A stretch of DNA of 64,000 nt, taken from assembly GCF_000715495.1 (NCBI RefSeq), contig NZ_JNLX01000066.1:1-64000 (forward strand), given 5' to 3'. The DNA is from Hymenobacter sp. IS2118. GTDB lineage: Bacteria > Bacteroidota > Bacteroidia > Cytophagales > Hymenobacteraceae. Below are positions 25,196 to 34,686 of the stretch, in pieces; the first letter of the stretch is position 1; the number at the start of each line of letters is the position of its first letter. The notes under the pieces are model-generated. The model was not told the origin of the DNA, made no database searches, and was given only the letters and a program-made list of their open reading frames with translations. A program made the translations under genes and the position numbers.

Positions 25196-26324
25196 ATTCC
25201 TCGCGGTGACGGCTGCGGCCGGTTTGGTCCTGACCGTACTGCTGCCGCCCCCGGCCCTGGTGCAAGCCCACGGCGGCGAAGACCACGGTGGCGAGGCCAA
25301 AGCCAGCACTGGCGTGGCCCTGACCGATGAGGTGCTGCTGCCTAAGGAAAGCCAGTTCCTCTTTAAGGTGCAGACTAACCTGGCCGCCTTTTCCACTACC
25401 TACAGCCGCGCTACGCTCTACGGTACCGTATCGGCCGCGGCCGGCGGCGAGGGCCGCATCGTGGTGCCGCAAAGTGGGCGCATCGTGAGCCTCGCTGCGC
25501 AAGTGGGCCAACCGGTGCGCGCCGGCCAGACGCTGGCCGTCATCGAGCAAACCCTTGACGCCACTCAGCAAATCGGCCTCAGCACCGAGCGGGCCAACGC
25601 CCAGGCCGAGCTGCGCGCCGCCCAGCAGGACTACGCCCGCCTGCAAAGCATCGCCGACATCGCCGCCCGCAAGGACGTGGTGGCCGCCGAGCTGCGCCTG
25701 CGCCAGGCCCGCCAGAACGCCGGCATCCAGAATGGCCAGGCCGGCCAGCGCCGCGTCAGCATCACCTCGCCCGTGAGCGGCACGGTGGACGTGTTTAACC
25801 TCGCCGTGGGCCAGCAGGTAAGCCAGGGCGACGAGCTGTTCCGGGTCATCAACCCCGGCAAGCTGCGCGTGGAAGCTCAGGTGTTTGCCCAGGATTTGGC
25901 CAAGGTCACGCCCGGCGCCGTTTTCCGCGTGGAGGGCCTGCAGGGCCAGGCCGGCGTGCCGGCCCGACTGGTAGTATTCTCGAACATCGTCAACCCCGTG
26001 AACCAGGCCCGGCAGCTGGTGCTGGAGCTGGACGCCCCCGCCGGCAGCGCCTACCGCGCCGGCCAGGCCGTGAACGTGCAGGTGGTGGGCCAGACCGGCG
26101 GCGGCACCCCGCAGCTGGTGGTGCCCACCTCGGCCATCACCGACCTCAACGGCAAGCCCGTGGTGTTCGTGCACACGGAGCCCGAGCGGTTCAAGATTCG
26201 CTACGTGCAGCCCGGCGCCGTGAACGGCCAGCAGACCGTGCTGGTGCAGGGCCAGGTCAACGAAAACGACCGGGTCGTCACGGCCGGCACCTACCAACTC
26301 AAATCCATTTACCTCAACCAATAA
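25179..26324 (+). CDS. RND efflux periplasmic adaptor (HlyD/CusB family)
   Basis: This 381-residue protein has an N-terminal signal and HGGEDHGGEAK, then a barrel-sandwich lipoyl half (RIVVPQSGRIVSLAAQVGQP), an alpha-hairpin (about 125-185), the second lipoyl half (SPVSGTVDVFNLAVGQQV), a beta-barrel and a membrane-proximal domain. It links the inner-membrane pump at 26944 to the TolC protein at 23335. It lacks the HMBD found in the two adaptors of the second set. Confidence 0.9.
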   Translation: MKTTHKFLAVTAAAGLVLTVLLPPPALVQAHGGEDHGGEAKASTGVALTDEVLLPKESQFLFKVQTNLAAFSTTYSRATLYGTVSAAAGGEGRIVVPQSGRIVSLAAQVGQPVRAGQTLAVIEQTLDATQQIGLSTERANAQAELRAAQQDYARLQSIADIAARKDVVAAELRLRQARQNAGIQNGQAGQRRVSITSPVSGTVDVFNLAVGQQVSQGDELFRVINPGKLRVEAQVFAQDLAKVTPGAVFRVEGLQGQAGVPARLVVFSNIVNPVNQARQLVLELDAPAGSAYRAGQAVNVQVVGQTGGGTPQLVVPTSAITDLNGKPVVFVHTEPERFKIRYVQPGAVNGQQTVLVQGQVNENDRVVTAGTYQLKSIYLNQ

Positions 26325-26345
26325 TTCCCTCAAATGCTACCTCCC

Positions 26346-26852
26346 ATGAAGAATTTTGCTGCTTTTGCCGTCCTGGCCACCGTGCTGGGCCTGACATCGA
26401 CCACTGCCCGGGCCCAGACCGCCACCGCGTCGTCGGCTGAGGAGACGGCTGTGAAAAACGTGCTGCGCCAGTATCAGCAGGCCATCGAGAAGCTGGACAC
26501 CACCGGCACCAGCCGCTTGTTTCTGGCCAACTCGCAGGTGTTTGAGTCGGGTGGGGTGGAGGGCACCTACAAACACTACGCGGCCCACCACCTCGGCCCC
26601 GAATTGAGCGAGTTTAGCGCCTTCACCTTCAGCGACTACAAGGCCGCGGTGCAGGTGGACGGCCCCTACGCCTTTGCCACCGAAACCTACACCTACACCA
26701 TTGGGCTGAAGAAAGACCCCAAGGACAAGGAGGCCAAGGCGCCCATCGTGCGCCGCGGGGTAGCCACGTCGGTGCTGCGCAAAAACGCCGCCGGCCAGTG
26801 GCAGTTTTTGAGCACGCACTCCTCGGCCCGCGCCCCCCGGCCCAAAAAATAA
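26346..26852 (+). CDS. exported NTF2/SnoaL-like (DUF4440-type) protein
   Basis: This 168-residue protein has a signal peptide ending ARAQ (about 24) and then one cone-shaped NTF2-like domain (ETAVKNVLRQYQQAIEKLDT; GVEGTYKHYAAHHLGPELSE; WQFLSTHSSAR). Such exported domains are small-ligand binding or enzyme-like; the ligand here is unknown. Conserved-looking His residues could bind metal. It lies between adaptor and pump genes of the first RND operon. An ATG 12 bp upstream is possible. Confidence 0.78.
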   Translation: MKNFAAFAVLATVLGLTSTTARAQTATASSAEETAVKNVLRQYQQAIEKLDTTGTSRLFLANSQVFESGGVEGTYKHYAAHHLGPELSEFSAFTFSDYKAAVQVDGPYAFATETYTYTIGLKKDPKDKEAKAPIVRRGVATSVLRKNAAGQWQFLSTHSSARAPRPKK

Positions 26853-26943
26853 AGAAGCGCCCCCCGCTGGCGGGCGGAAAACCGGGCACCGTCCCTACTG
26901 CCGAGCCGCCGATTCGGTGGCTACCATCCTCTGTTGTTGACCG

Positions 26944-29900
26944 ATGCTTGATAAAATCATTCGCTTTGCCCTGCAAAACCGCCTGCTGATGTTGGCCTTT
27001 GCCGTGGGCCTCATCATTGCCGGCACCTACACCGCGGGCCAACTGCCGGTGGACGTGCTGCCCGACCTGGACCGCCCCCGCGTGACCGTGTTTCTGGAAG
27101 CGCCCGGCATGGCCCCCGAGGAAGTGGAGGCCCTGGTGACGCTGCCCGTGGAAACGGCCCTGAACGGGGCCACCGGCGTGTCGGCGGTGCGTTCTAACTC
27201 GGCCATTGGCCTGGGCATGGTGTTCGTGGAGTTCGACTACGGCACCGACATTTTCACGGCCCGCCAGATTGTGAGCGAGAAGCTGCAGACGACGGGTGAG
27301 CAGCTGCCGCAAGGGGTGACGCCGGTGCTGGGGCCCATTTCGTCGGTCATGGGCCAAATTATGCTCGTCGGGCTGTCGGGCGGGAAAGAGACGAACGCCG
27401 CCGACCTGCGCACGCTGGCCAACTACACCGTGCGCCAACGCCTGCTCAGCATTCCCGGCGTGGCCCAGGTCATCCCCATTGGCGGCGACAACCTGCAATA
27501 CCAGGTGCTGCTCGATATGCCCCGCCTGAACGCCACTGGCCTGACCGTGAACCAGGTGGAAGAGGCTCTGCGGAAATCCAACCTGAACACCACCGGTAAC
27601 TTCTTCGACCGCAACGGCTCGGAAGTCCTCATCCGCAACCTGGGCCGTCTGCGTTCGGTTGACGACATTGAGAACATCATTGTCGGTTACCGCGAGCAGT
27701 CGCCCATCCGCGTGGCCGACGTGGCTAAGGTGGAGTTCGGGGCCCGCTTCAAGCGCGGCGACGGCAGCGTGAACGGCCAGCCCGCCGTGATTCTGAGCAT
27801 CGAGAAGCAGCCCGGCGCGGCCACCGTGGGCTTGACCGAAGCGGTGGAAAAGGCGCTGGTAGAGTTGAAGCCTTCGCTGCCCAAGGACGTGCGGGTGAAC
27901 ACGCGCTTGTTCAAGCAGTCCGAGTTTATCGAATCCTCGATTTCCAATGTGGAAGAGGCCCTGCGCGACGGGGCTATTCTGGTGGTCATCGTGCTGTTTG
28001 CCTTCCTGCTGAACGTGCGCACTACGTTCATTTCGCTGGTCGCCATTCCGCTGTCGTTGCTGGTTACGGCGCTGGTGTTCCGCGCGGCCGGCATCAGCAT
28101 CAACACCATGACGTTGGGCGGGCTGGCCATTGCCATTGGCGAGTTGGTTGACGACGCCATCGTGGACGTGGAAAACGTGTACCGCCGCCTGCGCGAAAAC
28201 AAGCAGCGGCCCGACCCGCAGCCGGTGCTGCGCGTCATTTACGCGGCTTCGTCGGAAGTGCGCAACTCCATCGTGTATGCCACCATCATCGTGGTGCTGG
28301 TGTTCCTGCCGCTGTTTGCCCTGGAAGGCATGGAAGGCCGCATTTTCGCGCCGCTGGGCATTGCTTACATCACCAGTATCGTGGCCTCGCTGTTCGTGTC
28401 GCTGACGGTCACGCCGGTGCTCTGCTACTACCTGCTGCCCAACATGAAGCAGATGGACCACCCCGAAACCGACGGCGGGCTGGTGCGCTGGCTCAAGAAA
28501 AAGGACACCCGCCTGCTGGGCTGGGGCCTGCGGCACCCGAAGCTGGTGCTCACGTCCGCTGCTTTGCTGTTTGTGATGGCCGCGGCCCTGGTGCCCTTCT
28601 TCGGCACCGAGTTCCTGCCGCCCTTCAACGAAGGCTCGCTCACGGTCAACTTCTCGGCCCCGGCCGGCACCTCGCTCACCGAGTCGAACCGCCTGGGCAC
28701 GCTGGGCGAGCAGCAGATGCTCAAGATTCCCGAAGTGGCCTACACCGCCCGCCGCACCGGCCGCGCCGAGCTGGACGAGCACGCCGAGTCGGTGAACAAC
28801 TCGGAAATCGAGGTGGCCTTCAAGACCGAAGCCGAGCTGGAAAAAGAGGGCAAAACCATGCGCAGCCGGGACGAAATTCTGGCCGACATGCGCGAAAAGC
28901 TCAGCCTGATTACGGGCGTGAACGTGAACATCGGCCAGCCCATTTCCCACCGCCTCGACCACCTGCTGAGCGGGGTGCGGGCGCAGGTGGCCATCAAGGT
29001 TTTTGGCAACGACCTGCTGGAGCTGCGCCGCTACGCCAACGAAATCCGCGCTGCCGCCGGCTCCGTGCCCGGCGTGGTGGACCTGCAGGTGGAGAAGCAA
29101 GTGCAGATTCCGCAGTTGCTCATTCGGCCCAAAGACGAAGCCCTGCGCGCCTACGGCATGGCGCGCGGCGAAGTGGTGCGCGACCTGGAAACGCTGTTTC
29201 AGGGCGCGGTAGTCTCGCAGATGCTCGACGGCCAGAAGCGCTTTGACCTGGTGGTGAAGCTGCCGGAAGCCCAGCGCAACGACCTCGCCGCCATCGGCCA
29301 GACGCGCATCGAAACGCCCAGCGGCGCCATGATTCCGGTGAGCCAGGTGGCCGAAATCCTCTACGAGCCCGGCCCCAACACCGTCAACCACGAAAACACC
29401 CAGCGCCGCATCACCATCTCGCTCAACGTGGCCGAGCGGGATTTAGGCTCTACCGTGAAGGAGATTCAGGCCAAAGTCAGTCAGCAGGTGAAGCTGCCGC
29501 CGGGCTACTACCTCACCTACGGCGGGCAGTTCGAGAGCCAGCAGTCGGCCTCGCAGAAGATTCTGTGGCTGAGCCTGTTTTCGCTGGCCGGCATCTTCCT
29601 AGTGCTGTTCTCGCACTTCAAGTCCTCGCTGATGGTGGGCCAGATTATGCTCAACATTCCGCTGGCGCTCATCGGCTCGGTGGTGGCCGTGCTGCTCACC
29701 GGCGGCACGTTCAGCATTGCCTCGCTGGTGGGCTTCATCACCCTCACCGGCATTGCCTCGCGCAACGGCATCATGATGATTTCGCACTATATCCACCTCG
29801 TGGAGCACGAAGGGGAGAAGTTCGGAATGCCCATGATTATCCGCGGCTCGCTGGAGCGGCTGGTGCCGGTGCTGATGACGGCCTTGGTGGCCGCCCTGGC

Positions 29901-30162
29901 GCTGGTTCCGCTCACGCTGGCCAAGGACGCGCCGGGCAAAGAAATCCTCTACCCCGTGGCCACCGTCATCCTCGGCGGCCTGCTCAGCTCCACCTTCCTC
30001 GACATCATCGTGACGCCGGTGGTGTTCTGGCTGGTGGGGGAGAAGGCCCTGGCGCAATACTTCGCCTCGCATCGGGAAGTGGGACTTGACGCACATCCGC
30101 AGGAACTGGACGCCCAGCCGCTCACGCCGCTGGCTGACCAGGACTTATTTCCTGCCCGCTAA
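26944..30162 (+). CDS. HME-type RND efflux pump (CusA/CzcA family)
   Basis: The product is 1,072 residues, the normal length for the family. Helix 1 is followed by LPVDVLPDLDRPRVTV, helix 4 carries GGLAIAIGELVDDAIVDVEN with the proton-relay Asp pair, and porter and docking domains are complete. At the position where CusA has NRIDMLSTG this protein has HRLDHLLSG, so one methionine of the copper relay is replaced and the substrate may differ. It is driven by proton motive force and expels metal through the adaptor and TolC encoded just upstream. Confidence 0.93.
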   Translation: MLDKIIRFALQNRLLMLAFAVGLIIAGTYTAGQLPVDVLPDLDRPRVTVFLEAPGMAPEEVEALVTLPVETALNGATGVSAVRSNSAIGLGMVFVEFDYGTDIFTARQIVSEKLQTTGEQLPQGVTPVLGPISSVMGQIMLVGLSGGKETNAADLRTLANYTVRQRLLSIPGVAQVIPIGGDNLQYQVLLDMPRLNATGLTVNQVEEALRKSNLNTTGNFFDRNGSEVLIRNLGRLRSVDDIENIIVGYREQSPIRVADVAKVEFGARFKRGDGSVNGQPAVILSIEKQPGAATVGLTEAVEKALVELKPSLPKDVRVNTRLFKQSEFIESSISNVEEALRDGAILVVIVLFAFLLNVRTTFISLVAIPLSLLVTALVFRAAGISINTMTLGGLAIAIGELVDDAIVDVENVYRRLRENKQRPDPQPVLRVIYAASSEVRNSIVYATIIVVLVFLPLFALEGMEGRIFAPLGIAYITSIVASLFVSLTVTPVLCYYLLPNMKQMDHPETDGGLVRWLKKKDTRLLGWGLRHPKLVLTSAALLFVMAAALVPFFGTEFLPPFNEGSLTVNFSAPAGTSLTESNRLGTLGEQQMLKIPEVAYTARRTGRAELDEHAESVNNSEIEVAFKTEAELEKEGKTMRSRDEILADMREKLSLITGVNVNIGQPISHRLDHLLSGVRAQVAIKVFGNDLLELRRYANEIRAAAGSVPGVVDLQVEKQVQIPQLLIRPKDEALRAYGMARGEVVRDLETLFQGAVVSQMLDGQKRFDLVVKLPEAQRNDLAAIGQTRIETPSGAMIPVSQVAEILYEPGPNTVNHENTQRRITISLNVAERDLGSTVKEIQAKVSQQVKLPPGYYLTYGGQFESQQSASQKILWLSLFSLAGIFLVLFSHFKSSLMVGQIMLNIPLALIGSVVAVLLTGGTFSIASLVGFITLTGIASRNGIMMISHYIHLVEHEGEKFGMPMIIRGSLERLVPVLMTALVAALALVPLTLAKDAPGKEILYPVATVILGGLLSSTFLDIIVTPVVFWLVGEKALAQYFASHREVGLDAHPQELDAQPLTPLADQDLFPAR

Positions 30163-30171
30163 TCCGCGCTC

Positions 30172-30756
30172 ATGGCCTCCACCCTCCTTTACATCCGGCA
30201 CATGGTCTGCTCGAAGTGCATCCTGGTGGTGCGCGAGCAGCTCGTGGAGCTGGGCCTGGTGCCGCTGCGCGTGGAGCTGGGGGAAGTTGAGCTGCGGGAC
30301 GATTCCGCGACCATTGACTGGCCCCGCCTGCAGCAGTGCCTGGAAGCGGAAGGCTTTGAAATTATGGACCAGCTTTCCCCGCAGCAGCGCTTGGTCGTCC
30401 AAATCAAGGAAATTATCGCCCACCTGCTGGCCACCGAGCCGGGGGCACTGCGCAGCGGCTACTTCTCGCGGCAGCTCAGCGAGCGGCTGCAGCGGCGCTT
30501 TGCGTACCTGAGCGACGTGTTTTCCGCGACGGAGGGCCTGAGTCTGGAGCACTACGTCATTCGGCAGCGCCTGACGGCGGCCCGCTGCCTGCTCCGCGAC
30601 GGCACCCTGCCGGTGGGGAGAATTGCCAACCTGCTTGGCTACAGCAATCTGGGACACTTGTCCAGGCAGTTCCAGCAGGAAACCGGCTGTTCACCCAGTG
30701 ACTACCGACGCCAGTGCACCAGCACCGCCCAACTAATTGAAAAAAACCTGCCGTGA
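30172..30756 (+). CDS. AraC-family regulator with N-terminal HMA-like CxxC domain
   Basis: In this 194-residue protein an HMA-like N-terminus with MVCSKC (about 10-15) is followed by a short linker and an AraC-type DNA-binding domain (about 105-180: FAYLSDVFSATEGLSLEHYV; VGRIANLLGYSNLGHLSRQF). The architecture is the same as in the protein encoded at 16277, although the sequences have diverged. It starts 9 bp after the RND pump gene and is probably the metal-responsive regulator of that operon. Confidence 0.85.
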   Translation: MASTLLYIRHMVCSKCILVVREQLVELGLVPLRVELGEVELRDDSATIDWPRLQQCLEAEGFEIMDQLSPQQRLVVQIKEIIAHLLATEPGALRSGYFSRQLSERLQRRFAYLSDVFSATEGLSLEHYVIRQRLTAARCLLRDGTLPVGRIANLLGYSNLGHLSRQFQQETGCSPSDYRRQCTSTAQLIEKNLP

Positions 30757-30840
30757 GTCATCCCGCCAACGGCCCTACCCTAAAACCCCCTGTTTGCCAA
30801 GTGCGTATTGCTTAAACATCCGCCCTGTTCCAGCCCATCC

Positions 30841-31236
30841 GTGAAACGCTACGTTAGCCTGTTTCTGCTCTTTAGCTACCTGCTGTCCAGCCCCGGGCTG
30901 GTGTACAGCATGCACTTCTGTGGGCAGGCGCTAACGGCCGTTACCGTGGCCGCCGACGCTGACAAACACTGCTGCTGCCAAGACACCGGCAAGCCCGCCT
31001 GCGGCTGCTGCCACGACCAGAAAGTAGTCAGTGCTGCCAAAGACCTCAAGCTCACGGCCACTCACTTCCTGCTGCAGGCGCCAGATGTGGCCCCGGCGCC
31101 GGCGGTACTGCAGCTGGTGTGGCAACTCACCCAGCTGGCTTACCCCACGGACGAGCCCGCCAGCAAACTCGTAGCGCACGCGGCCCCGCCGCCCGAGTGC
31201 CCCGCCTACGTGCGCGGGCACGCCTTTCTGATTTAG
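30841..31236 (+). CDS. HYC_CC_PP-family small exported protein
   Basis: The product is 131 residues from a GTG start. A signal-like segment (FLLFSYLLSSPGLVYS) is followed by MHFCGQ, a Cys cluster (HCCCQDTGKPACGCCHDQ) and a late Pro pair (AAPPPECPAY), which together give the HYC...CC...PP pattern of this Bacteroidota family. Known members sit next to copper transport genes; metal binding by the Cys cluster is likely. It is the first gene before the second RND system. Confidence 0.82.
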   Translation: MKRYVSLFLLFSYLLSSPGLVYSMHFCGQALTAVTVAADADKHCCCQDTGKPACGCCHDQKVVSAAKDLKLTATHFLLQAPDVAPAPAVLQLVWQLTQLAYPTDEPASKLVAHAAPPPECPAYVRGHAFLI

Positions 31237-31257
31237 TTGGTGGAATGATGCCCGTTT

Positions 31258-31283
31258 CCCCCGGCCAGTCGGCTGGGGCTTTT
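31258..31283 (+). terminator. possible terminator
   Basis: CCCCGGCC (31259-31266) pairs with GGCTGGGG (31271-31278) with one G-T pair and is followed by CTTTT. It lies between the HYC_CC_PP gene and the second RND set; the T-tract is short. Confidence 0.5.
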
Positions 31284-31396
31284 GTGCGTGCTGCTTCCAG
31301 CGGGGCGCACCCGCGTCAAGCCAAAAGGTCCGCCGATGTCCCCGCCTGGGGTTTCCGGCGCCGTGACGCTTCCCATCTTCTTGCTGCTAATCAGCT

Positions 31397-32764
31397 ATGA
31401 TTGAGCGACTCATTTCTCTTTCCCTGCGGAACCGCTACTTCGTGCTGCTGCTCGCCGCCGGCTTGTTTGCCTGGGGCGCGTACTCGGTGCGCGAAAGTAA
31501 AATCGATGCCATCCCCGACCTGTCCGAAAACCAGGTCATCGTCTTCACCGAGTGGATGGGCCGCAGCCCCCAAATCATGGAGGACCAGGTTACCTACCCG
31601 CTGGTGACCAACATGCAGGGCCTGCCCAAGGTGAAGTCCGTGCGCGGCACGTCCATGTTCGGCATGAGCTTCGTGTTCCTGATTTTTGAGGACGACGCCG
31701 ACATTTACTGGGCCCGCGAGCGGGTGCTGGAGCGCCTCAATTACGCCCAGCGCCTGCTGCCATCTGGAGTAACCCCCACCCTGGGCCCCGACGGCACGGG
31801 CGTGGGCCACGTGCTCTGGTACACGCTCAAGGCGCCCGGCCTGGACCTGGGCGAGCAGCGGGCCCTGCAGGACTGGTACGTGAAGTTCGGCCTGCAAAAC
31901 GTGCCCGGCGTGAGCGAGGTGGCCAGCTTCGGCGGCTTCCAGAAGCAGTACCAGGTGACGGTGGACCCCACCAGGATGACCTACTACGGCATCACGCTGC
32001 CGCAGGTGCTGGCGGCGGTACGCAGCAACAACAACGAGGCCGGCGGGCGCAAGTTCGAGCAGTCGGGCGTAGGCTACATCATCAAAACGACGGGCTATAT
32101 CCAGGATATGGCCACGCTGGAAAACGTGCCGGTCATCACTAAGGGCACCACGCCGGTGCGCATCCGCGACGTGGCCACGGTGCAGATGACGGGCGAAAGC
32201 CGCCTGGGCATCATGGACCTCAACGGCGAGGGCGAGGCCGTGGGCGGCATCGTGGTGATGCGCTACGGCGAAAACGCCGACGCCATGATAACGCGGGTGA
32301 AGGCCAAGATGGAGCAAATCCGCGCCGGGCTGCCCCCGGGCGTCTCGTTTCAACTGGTGTACGACCGCAGCGGGCTGATTCAGGATTCGGTGGATTCCAT
32401 CAAGCACACGCTCATTGAGGAAATGGTGGTGGTGTCGCTGGTGGTGCTGCTGTTCCTCTTTCACTGGCGCAGCGCGCTGAGCATCCTGATTCAGATTCCC
32501 ATCACCATCGCCACGAGCTTCATCCTGCTCAATGCCTTCGACATTTCCTCCAACATCATGTCGCTCACCGGCATTGCCCTGGCCATCGGCGTCATCGTCG
32601 ACAACGGCATCGTAATGACCGAAAACGCCTACCGCAACCTGGCCGAGTACCAGGCCCAGGAGAACCCGGGCGGCCCACCGGACACCGGCCCCTCGCCGCC
32701 AAGCGCCCTGCCCACCGCATCCGCTCCGGCTCCTTCTACCTCAACCCCCGTTTCTCATGGATAA
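31397..32764 (+). CDS. cusA: CusA-type RND pump, N-terminal half of a split gene
   Basis: These 455 residues cover helix 1 (SLRNRYFVLLLAAGLFAWGA), the PN/DN porter and docking parts and helices 2-4, ending shortly after IALAIGVIVDNGIVMTENAY. A Pro/Ser/Thr-rich tail follows (GPSPPSALPTASAPAPSTST) and the frame closes at TGGATAA. Intact CusA is about 1,040-1,090 residues, so this is half a pump. The continuation is the next gene in the +1 frame, with an 8-bp overlap. The break falls in the cytoplasmic loop between helices 4 and 5. Confidence 0.88.
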   Translation: MIERLISLSLRNRYFVLLLAAGLFAWGAYSVRESKIDAIPDLSENQVIVFTEWMGRSPQIMEDQVTYPLVTNMQGLPKVKSVRGTSMFGMSFVFLIFEDDADIYWARERVLERLNYAQRLLPSGVTPTLGPDGTGVGHVLWYTLKAPGLDLGEQRALQDWYVKFGLQNVPGVSEVASFGGFQKQYQVTVDPTRMTYYGITLPQVLAAVRSNNNEAGGRKFEQSGVGYIIKTTGYIQDMATLENVPVITKGTTPVRIRDVATVQMTGESRLGIMDLNGEGEAVGGIVVMRYGENADAMITRVKAKMEQIRAGLPPGVSFQLVYDRSGLIQDSVDSIKHTLIEEMVVVSLVVLLFLFHWRSALSILIQIPITIATSFILLNAFDISSNIMSLTGIALAIGVIVDNGIVMTENAYRNLAEYQAQENPGGPPDTGPSPPSALPTASAPAPSTSTPVSHG

Positions 32765-34649
32765 CCAAAAGCGGCTCGAAATCATCGAGTCCTCCAGCAA
32801 GCAGGTGTCGCGGGGAATCTTCTTCTCGACCATCATCATCGTCACTTCCTTTTTGCCGGTGTTTCTGCTCACCGGGCAGGAGGGCAAGCTCTTCCACCCG
32901 CTGGCCTACACCAAGAGCTTTATTCTGATTATCGACGCCATTCTGGCCGTGACGCTGGCCCCGGTGCTGATTTCCTTTTTTCTGAAGGGCAAGTTTAAAA
33001 CCGAGGACCAGAACCCGCTCAACCGCTTCCTGGAGCGCGTGTACTCGCCGATGCTGCACTGGGTGATGCGCTGGCGCAAAACCACCCTGGCCATCAACGT
33101 GCTGGCCCTGCTGGTGAGCATCCCCTTAGTCATGAGCCTGGGCACCGAGTTCATGCCACCGCTCAACGAGGGCTCCATCCTGTTCATGCCCGTGGCCCAG
33201 CCCGACGTGTCAAACACGGAGATGAAGCGCATCCTGCAGGTGCAGGACAAGATTATCAAGCAGGTGCCCGAGGTGCTCAGCGTGCTGGGCAAGGCCGGCC
33301 GGGCCAGCTCGGCCACCGACAACTCGCCCATCAACATGATTGAAACCATCATCCTGCTCAAGCCCCGCGACCAGTGGCGCGCGGGCATGACCAAGGCCCA
33401 GCTGATTGAGGAGATGAACGGCAAGCTCCAGATTCCGGGCGTGGTCAACGGCTGGACCCAGCCCATCATCAACCGCATCAACATGCTGAGCACCGGCATC
33501 CGCACCGACGTGGGCGTGAAGGTGTACGGCCAGAACCTGAACACCATCAACGACGTGGCCAATCAGGTGAACGCCGCCCTCAAAGGCGTGCCCGGCGTGG
33601 AAGACCTGTACGTGGAGCCCGTGACGGGCGGCAAGTACCTGGAAATCGACATGAATCGCCCCGAGCTGGCCCGCTACGGCCTCACCGTGGACCAGGTAAA
33701 CGAAGTCGTGGAGTCGGCCATCGGCGGGGCCCCCATCGCCAGCACGGTGGAAGGCCGGCGCCGCTTTGCCATCAACGTGCGCCTGGCCCAGGACTACCGC
33801 AACAGCCTGGCCGATATCAAGCGCATTCCCATCCAGACGGCCAGCTACGGCCCGGTGCCGCTGTCGGCGGTCACCACCATCCGCTACGCCGAGGGCCCGC
33901 CCATGATAAGCTCGGAAAACGCCCAGCTGCGCGGCGCGGTGCTCTTCAACGTGCGGGGCCGCGACCTGGGCAGCACCGTGGACGCCGCCATGCAAAAGCT
34001 ACAGAGCCTGGAAAGCAAGCTCCCCCAGGGCTACTACCTGGAGTGGAGCGGGCAGTACGAAAACCTGATTAGCGCGCAGCGCACCCTTAAGCTGATTCTG
34101 CCGCTGGTACTGGTGGTGATTTTTGGGGCCCTGTACTTCGCGTTTCACTCCGTGCGGGAGGCATTTATGAGCCTCATCACCATTCCCTTCGCCCTGATTG
34201 GCGGGGCCTACATGGTGTATTTCTACGGCGTGAACCTGTCGGTGGCGGTGGCCGTGGGCTTCATCGCCCTGTTCGGGCTGGCCGTGGAAACGGGCGTCAT
34301 CATGGTCATCTACTTGAATGACGCCATGCAGAAGCTGGTGGCGCTGAAGGGCAACTCCCGGGAAACCATCACCAAGGAAGACCTGCAGGAAGCCGTATTT
34401 CACGGCGCGGCCAAGCGCCTGCGGCCCAAGCTGATGACCGTCTCGGTCTCGCTGTTCGGCCTGGTGCCGGTGCTCTGGGCCACGGGTACGGGCTCGGACG
34501 TGATGCTGCCCATCGTGCTGCCCATGATAGGCGGGGTGTTCACCTCGGCCACCCACATATTGCTCGTCACGCCGCTCATCTTCCTGTATACCAAGGAGTA
34601 TGAGCTGCGCAAATTCGGAAAAATCGATGTCCTTGAAGTCTCGCACTAA
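32757..34649 (+). CDS. cusA: CusA-type RND pump, C-terminal half of a split gene
   Basis: These 630 residues resume at QKRLEIIESSSKQVSRGIFF (start of helix 5) and run to the normal CusA end. They include the copper-relay-type segments PINMIETIILLKP and PIINRINMLSTGIRTDVGVK; the third relay methionine position reads ARYGLTV, that is, Leu. It begins at the ATG inside the overlap ATGGATAA. Either two subunits assemble or a frameshift restores one chain; a base error near the C5 run at about 32746 is also possible. Confidence 0.88.
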   Translation: MDNQKRLEIIESSSKQVSRGIFFSTIIIVTSFLPVFLLTGQEGKLFHPLAYTKSFILIIDAILAVTLAPVLISFFLKGKFKTEDQNPLNRFLERVYSPMLHWVMRWRKTTLAINVLALLVSIPLVMSLGTEFMPPLNEGSILFMPVAQPDVSNTEMKRILQVQDKIIKQVPEVLSVLGKAGRASSATDNSPINMIETIILLKPRDQWRAGMTKAQLIEEMNGKLQIPGVVNGWTQPIINRINMLSTGIRTDVGVKVYGQNLNTINDVANQVNAALKGVPGVEDLYVEPVTGGKYLEIDMNRPELARYGLTVDQVNEVVESAIGGAPIASTVEGRRRFAINVRLAQDYRNSLADIKRIPIQTASYGPVPLSAVTTIRYAEGPPMISSENAQLRGAVLFNVRGRDLGSTVDAAMQKLQSLESKLPQGYYLEWSGQYENLISAQRTLKLILPLVLVVIFGALYFAFHSVREAFMSLITIPFALIGGAYMVYFYGVNLSVAVAVGFIALFGLAVETGVIMVIYLNDAMQKLVALKGNSRETITKEDLQEAVFHGAAKRLRPKLMTVSVSLFGLVPVLWATGTGSDVMLPIVLPMIGGVFTSATHILLVTPLIFLYTKEYELRKFGKIDVLEVSH

Positions 34650-34686
34650 TCGCCGGACGGGGCCTAGTCTCCGTCCCATTCGCTTC

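Noticed and set aside
26629-29391. 920-codon open frame antisense to the RND pump
   Set aside because: Low-complexity, His/Arg/Gln-rich translation lying entirely across a strong pump gene. Long antisense frames are common at this GC content.
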